From NCBI GenBank assembly GCA_030427585.1, contig JAUIBW010000014.1, forward strand, positions 1 through 64,000: a stretch of DNA of 64,000 bases, given 5' to 3'. Every line of letters starts with the position of its first letter. Position 1 is the first letter of the stretch. Source of the DNA: Bacteroidia bacterium. GTDB taxonomy: Bacteria; Bacteroidota; Bacteroidia; Flavobacteriales; Flavobacteriaceae. Under the pieces are notes generated by a model. It was not told where the DNA came from and ran no database searches. It saw only the letters and a list, made by a program, of their open reading frames with translations. Of this stretch, positions 62,133 through 64,000 are shown one piece after another. Made by a program: the position numbers and the translations under genes.

Positions 62133-62247
62133 CTATTTTCTATTTATGTTATAAAATTAAAATTGTAAGTTAAATACTACAAATATTATAGTTTAATTTG
62201 AATTGTAATGTTAAAAAACATAATTATTGGATAAAATGCATTTTTTA

Positions 62248-62278
62248 TTTGGTGGATTAAAAATAATTGCTATCTTTA
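62248..62278 (+). promoter_or_regulatory. Promoter of small RNA copy 3
   Basis: TTTG (62248-62251), 19 bases, TATCTTTA (62271-62278). Confidence 0.75.
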
Positions 62279-62283
62279 CAGTG

Positions 62284-62412
62284 TAATAATGATTGAGTTC
62301 TTTCATTTCCCCCAAGATGAAAGTTTTTATAAAAGTGAGTTTTAATTTTAGAATAAGCCCCTAAATTAAGATGATTTGTGTGAAGAGAAAGAGTGCAAAA
62401 GCACTCTTTTTT
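62284..62412 (+). ncRNA. Small RNA, copy 3
   Basis: Same layout; the terminator loop is AAAA in place of GAAA, with the stem GAGTGC/GCACTC unchanged (62388-62412). The C-rich hairpin is identical to copies 1 and 2. Confidence 0.75.
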
Positions 62413-62560
62413 CTGTTTCATACCGTTGATAGCCTTTATTTGATGAAAATGTATTATTTATTTAATTAATATTTTGTAAGTTTTATACTACAAAAATTAT
62501 TAATAATTTCTAGTTAACACTGATGAAAAGTGTTTTTTATAGATAAAATTCAACTTTTTA

Positions 62561-62592
62561 TTTGTGTGTACCGGATTTTTGTAGTATATTTA
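62561..62592 (+). promoter_or_regulatory. Promoter of small RNA copy 4
   Basis: TTTG (62561-62564), 20 bases, TATATTTA (62585-62592). The spacer sequence is different from the other three, but boxes and distance are kept; this argues that the promoter is under selection. Confidence 0.7.
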
Positions 62593-62597
62593 CACCA

Positions 62598-62729
62598 TAA
62601 TTAAAGAAAGTTAGTCTTTCTATCCCCCCAAGATGGAAGATATTAATAAGAGTGAGTTTTAATTTTAGAATAAGCCCCTAAATTAAGATGATTTGTGTGA
62701 AGAAAAAGAGTGCGAAAGCACTCTTTTTT
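62598..62729 (+). ncRNA. Small RNA, copy 4 (diverged)
   Basis: The 5' part differs strongly, yet a hairpin is still formed (TCTTTCTAT 62615-62623 with ATGGAAGA 62633-62640, one bulge), again exposing a run of six C. From GTGAGTTTTAATTTTAGAAT onward it matches copy 3. The terminator is at 62705-62729. Transcription would run toward the convergent ABC transporter gene. Confidence 0.7.
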
Positions 62730-62760
62730 ATTTATATAGTTACTATTACCGAAGATTTGC

Positions 62761-64000
62761 CTATTCTAATGATTGCATATTAACCAACTTTTGATAGATA
62801 CCATCTTTAAAAATAAGCTCGTCGTGTGTTCCTTGTTCAACAATTTTTCCTTTTTGCATTACAACGATTAAATCTGAATTTTGTATTGTAGATAGCCTAT
62901 GAGCAATTACTATACTTGTTCTATTTTTCATCATGTTTTCTAATGCAGATTGTACCAATCGTTCACTTTCGGTATCTAAGGCAGAAGTGGCTTCATCCAG
63001 AATCATAATCGGAGGATTTTTTAATACTGCACGAGCTATAGATAATCGTTGTTTCTGTCCACCACTAATCTTATTACCGCTATCCCCTATATTAGTTTCA
63101 ATACCAGCCGGTAAATCTTTTACAAATTCCCAGGCATTGGCAATTTTTAAAGCTTTTATAATTTCTTCGTCCGATGCCGTAGGATCTCCAACCAGTAAAT
63201 TGTTTTTTATAGACTCATTAAACAAAATAGAGTCCTGGGTAACCAATCCCATTAAATCTCGTAGAGAATGTTTGGTGAGATCTTTGATATCTACGTCATC
63301 TATCTTTATGCTTCCTTTGTTTACATCATAAAAACGAGTAACCAGATTGGCGATAGTAGATTTGCCACTACCAGACTGACCAACCAGGGCAACAGAACTA
63401 CCTTTGGGTACTTTTAAAGAAAAATTATTTAGAACATACTCATCTTCATACTTAAAAGAGATATTTTCTATACTAATATCAGAAGTAAATTCTTTTTTCT
63501 CTTTTGCATCCGGATGATCCTGTAGAGGAGAGGTGGTATTTAATATTTCGAGTACACGCTCTGCAGCTGCATTACCTTTTTTAACTCCATAATTGGCTTT
63601 TGAAATCGCCTTAGCAGGAGTTAAAATGTTATATGCTAAACCGATATAGGCTAAAAACATTTCTGATTCTAAGGAACCATCTATAAAAACAAGTCTTCCA
63701 CCATACCATAATAATACAGAGATAACACAAATACCAAGGAATTCACTTGTTGGTGATGCTAGATTCTGCCTGTTTAATAAGGTGTTCGAATAACTGAAAA
63801 ACCTTTTAGTAGATTGCTTAAACTTTTTTCCAAAAATCCCTTCAGCATTAAACCCTTTAATTACTTTTAATCCGCCAAGAGTTTCTTCAACAATAGATAG
63901 AAAAAAACCTTGTTCTTGTTGAACTTTGTCAGAATGCTTTTTCAGTGTTTTACCAATTAATGAAATTAAAAACCCTGAGATCGGGATAAAAATAAATACA
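62761..64000 (-). CDS. ABC transporter, fused permease and ATPase (MsbA-like), 5' part outside the window
   Basis: The frame is open from 62761 to the window edge (~413 codons). The visible part holds the end of the membrane domain (LSIVEETLGGLKVIKGFNAE, LLWYGGRLVFIDGS, FLAYIGLAYNILTPAKAI) and the complete ATPase: Walker A GQSGSGKST, Q-loop VTQDSILF, signature SGGQKQRLSIARA, Walker B IMILDEATSALD, and H-loop IAHRLST. It is a half-size exporter of the MsbA/LmrA group, which moves lipids or drugs across the inner membrane. The visible ATG at 63660 is internal. Lipid A-core export (msbA) is one possibility. Confidence 0.9.
   Translation of the reverse strand, partial: VFIFIPISGFLISLIGKTLKKHSDKVQQEQGFFLSIVEETLGGLKVIKGFNAEGIFGKKFKQSTKRFFSYSNTLLNRQNLASPTSEFLGICVISVLLWYGGRLVFIDGSLESEMFLAYIGLAYNILTPAKAISKANYGVKKGNAAAERVLEILNTTSPLQDHPDAKEKKEFTSDISIENISFKYEDEYVLNNFSLKVPKGSSVALVGQSGSGKSTIANLVTRFYDVNKGSIKIDDVDIKDLTKHSLRDLMGLVTQDSILFNESIKNNLLVGDPTASDEEIIKALKIANAWEFVKDLPAGIETNIGDSGNKISGGQKQRLSIARAVLKNPPIMILDEATSALDTESERLVQSALENMMKNRTSIVIAHRLSTIQNSDLIVVMQKGKIVEQGTHDELIFKDGIYQKLVNMQSLE

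Larger units (their letters stand above)
61640..62730 (+). repeat. Tandem array of four ~280-313-bp units
   Basis: Equivalent points (the TTTG box) lie at 61673, 61967, 62248 and 62561, so the unit is 294, 281 and 313 bases. Each unit has an upstream block with ATAAAAT, a promoter, a ~130-base transcript with a terminator, and an AT-rich spacer with TACTACAAA. Conservation is highest in the transcript and lowest in the spacer; unit 4 is the most diverged. Confidence 0.9.

Noticed and set aside
61640-62730. CRISPR array
   Set aside because: The repeated units are ~290 bases with promoters and terminators; there are no short spaced repeats and no cas genes.

Overview
The window looks like a chromosome segment from a marine Bacteroidota, most likely a Flavobacteriaceae member close to Aquimarina; this is inferred from gene content, without a database search. 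The DNA is AT-rich. It carries a SusC/SusD pair with an STN domain and a FecI/FecR-type regulator, many proteins with N-terminal signal peptides ending in SQ/AQ, promoters of the TTTG-N19/20-TAnnTTTG type, and a Bacteroidota-style lanthipeptide leader. No rRNA, tRNA, CRISPR array, transposase or prophage was seen.

Region 1-9.9 kb is accessory. A small unknown gene is present twice (its 3' end at position 1, a full copy at 2100-2360) as a ~211-bp near-identical repeat flanking a PIN-domain (VapC-like) gene and its 305-aa partner. The complete copy is preceded by a compact structured RNA that ends in a terminator and can pair with the start codon. Relics of other genes (a second copy of a 124-aa gene, a PD-(D/E)XK nuclease fragment), two Crp/Fnr regulators, a PLP enzyme, a methyltransferase and two tandem paralogous lipoproteins complete it.

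Region 9.9-24 kb holds small metabolic and regulatory operons. A four-gene overlapping operon encodes an M28 peptidase with a ClpP/SPP-like front domain, a threonine dehydratase-like enzyme, an ornithine-cyclodeaminase-like enzyme and an aminotransferase; it lies behind a leader that looks like an attenuator. Next come a ureohydrolase/ketopantoate-reductase-like pair, an alpha/beta hydrolase-ECF sigma-membrane protein operon, an AraC-type membrane regulator and a GNAT enzyme. At 23846-24019 is an overlooked 57-aa lanthipeptide-type precursor with no modification genes beside it.

Region 24-44 kb has a TauE/SafE transporter, M1 and M28 peptidases, a TolB-like protein fused to two NTF2-like domains, and the SusCD locus (SusC, SusD, zinc metallopeptidase lipoprotein, DUF4302 lipoprotein, FecR, divergent ECF sigma factor). 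The sigma factor has a stop codon at codon 3 of its natural frame. An MFS transporter with a CBM9-like lipoprotein and an OsmC/ACT/DinB/ArsR group follow.

Region 44-53 kb is a fatty-acid beta-oxidation regulon: acyl-CoA dehydrogenase, thiolase, a four-helix-bundle insertion gene, a two-domain FadB/FadJ-type enzyme, a MarR regulator and a long-chain acyl-CoA ligase. Two matching palindromes in front of the MarR operon and the ligase gene suggest one operator.

Region 53-64 kb has an isochorismatase-family gene interrupted by a CAA-to-TAA type stop, purL (with an in-frame piece that resembles a local intergenic palindrome), rsmB, a BNR/YCF48-like protein, and a sigma/anti-sigma/periplasmic protein operon. 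Four tandem copies of a ~130-nt small RNA gene, each with its own promoter, C-rich hairpin loop and terminator, occupy 61.67-62.73 kb; they are the strongest candidate for an undescribed system. An MsbA-type ABC transporter runs off the right edge.
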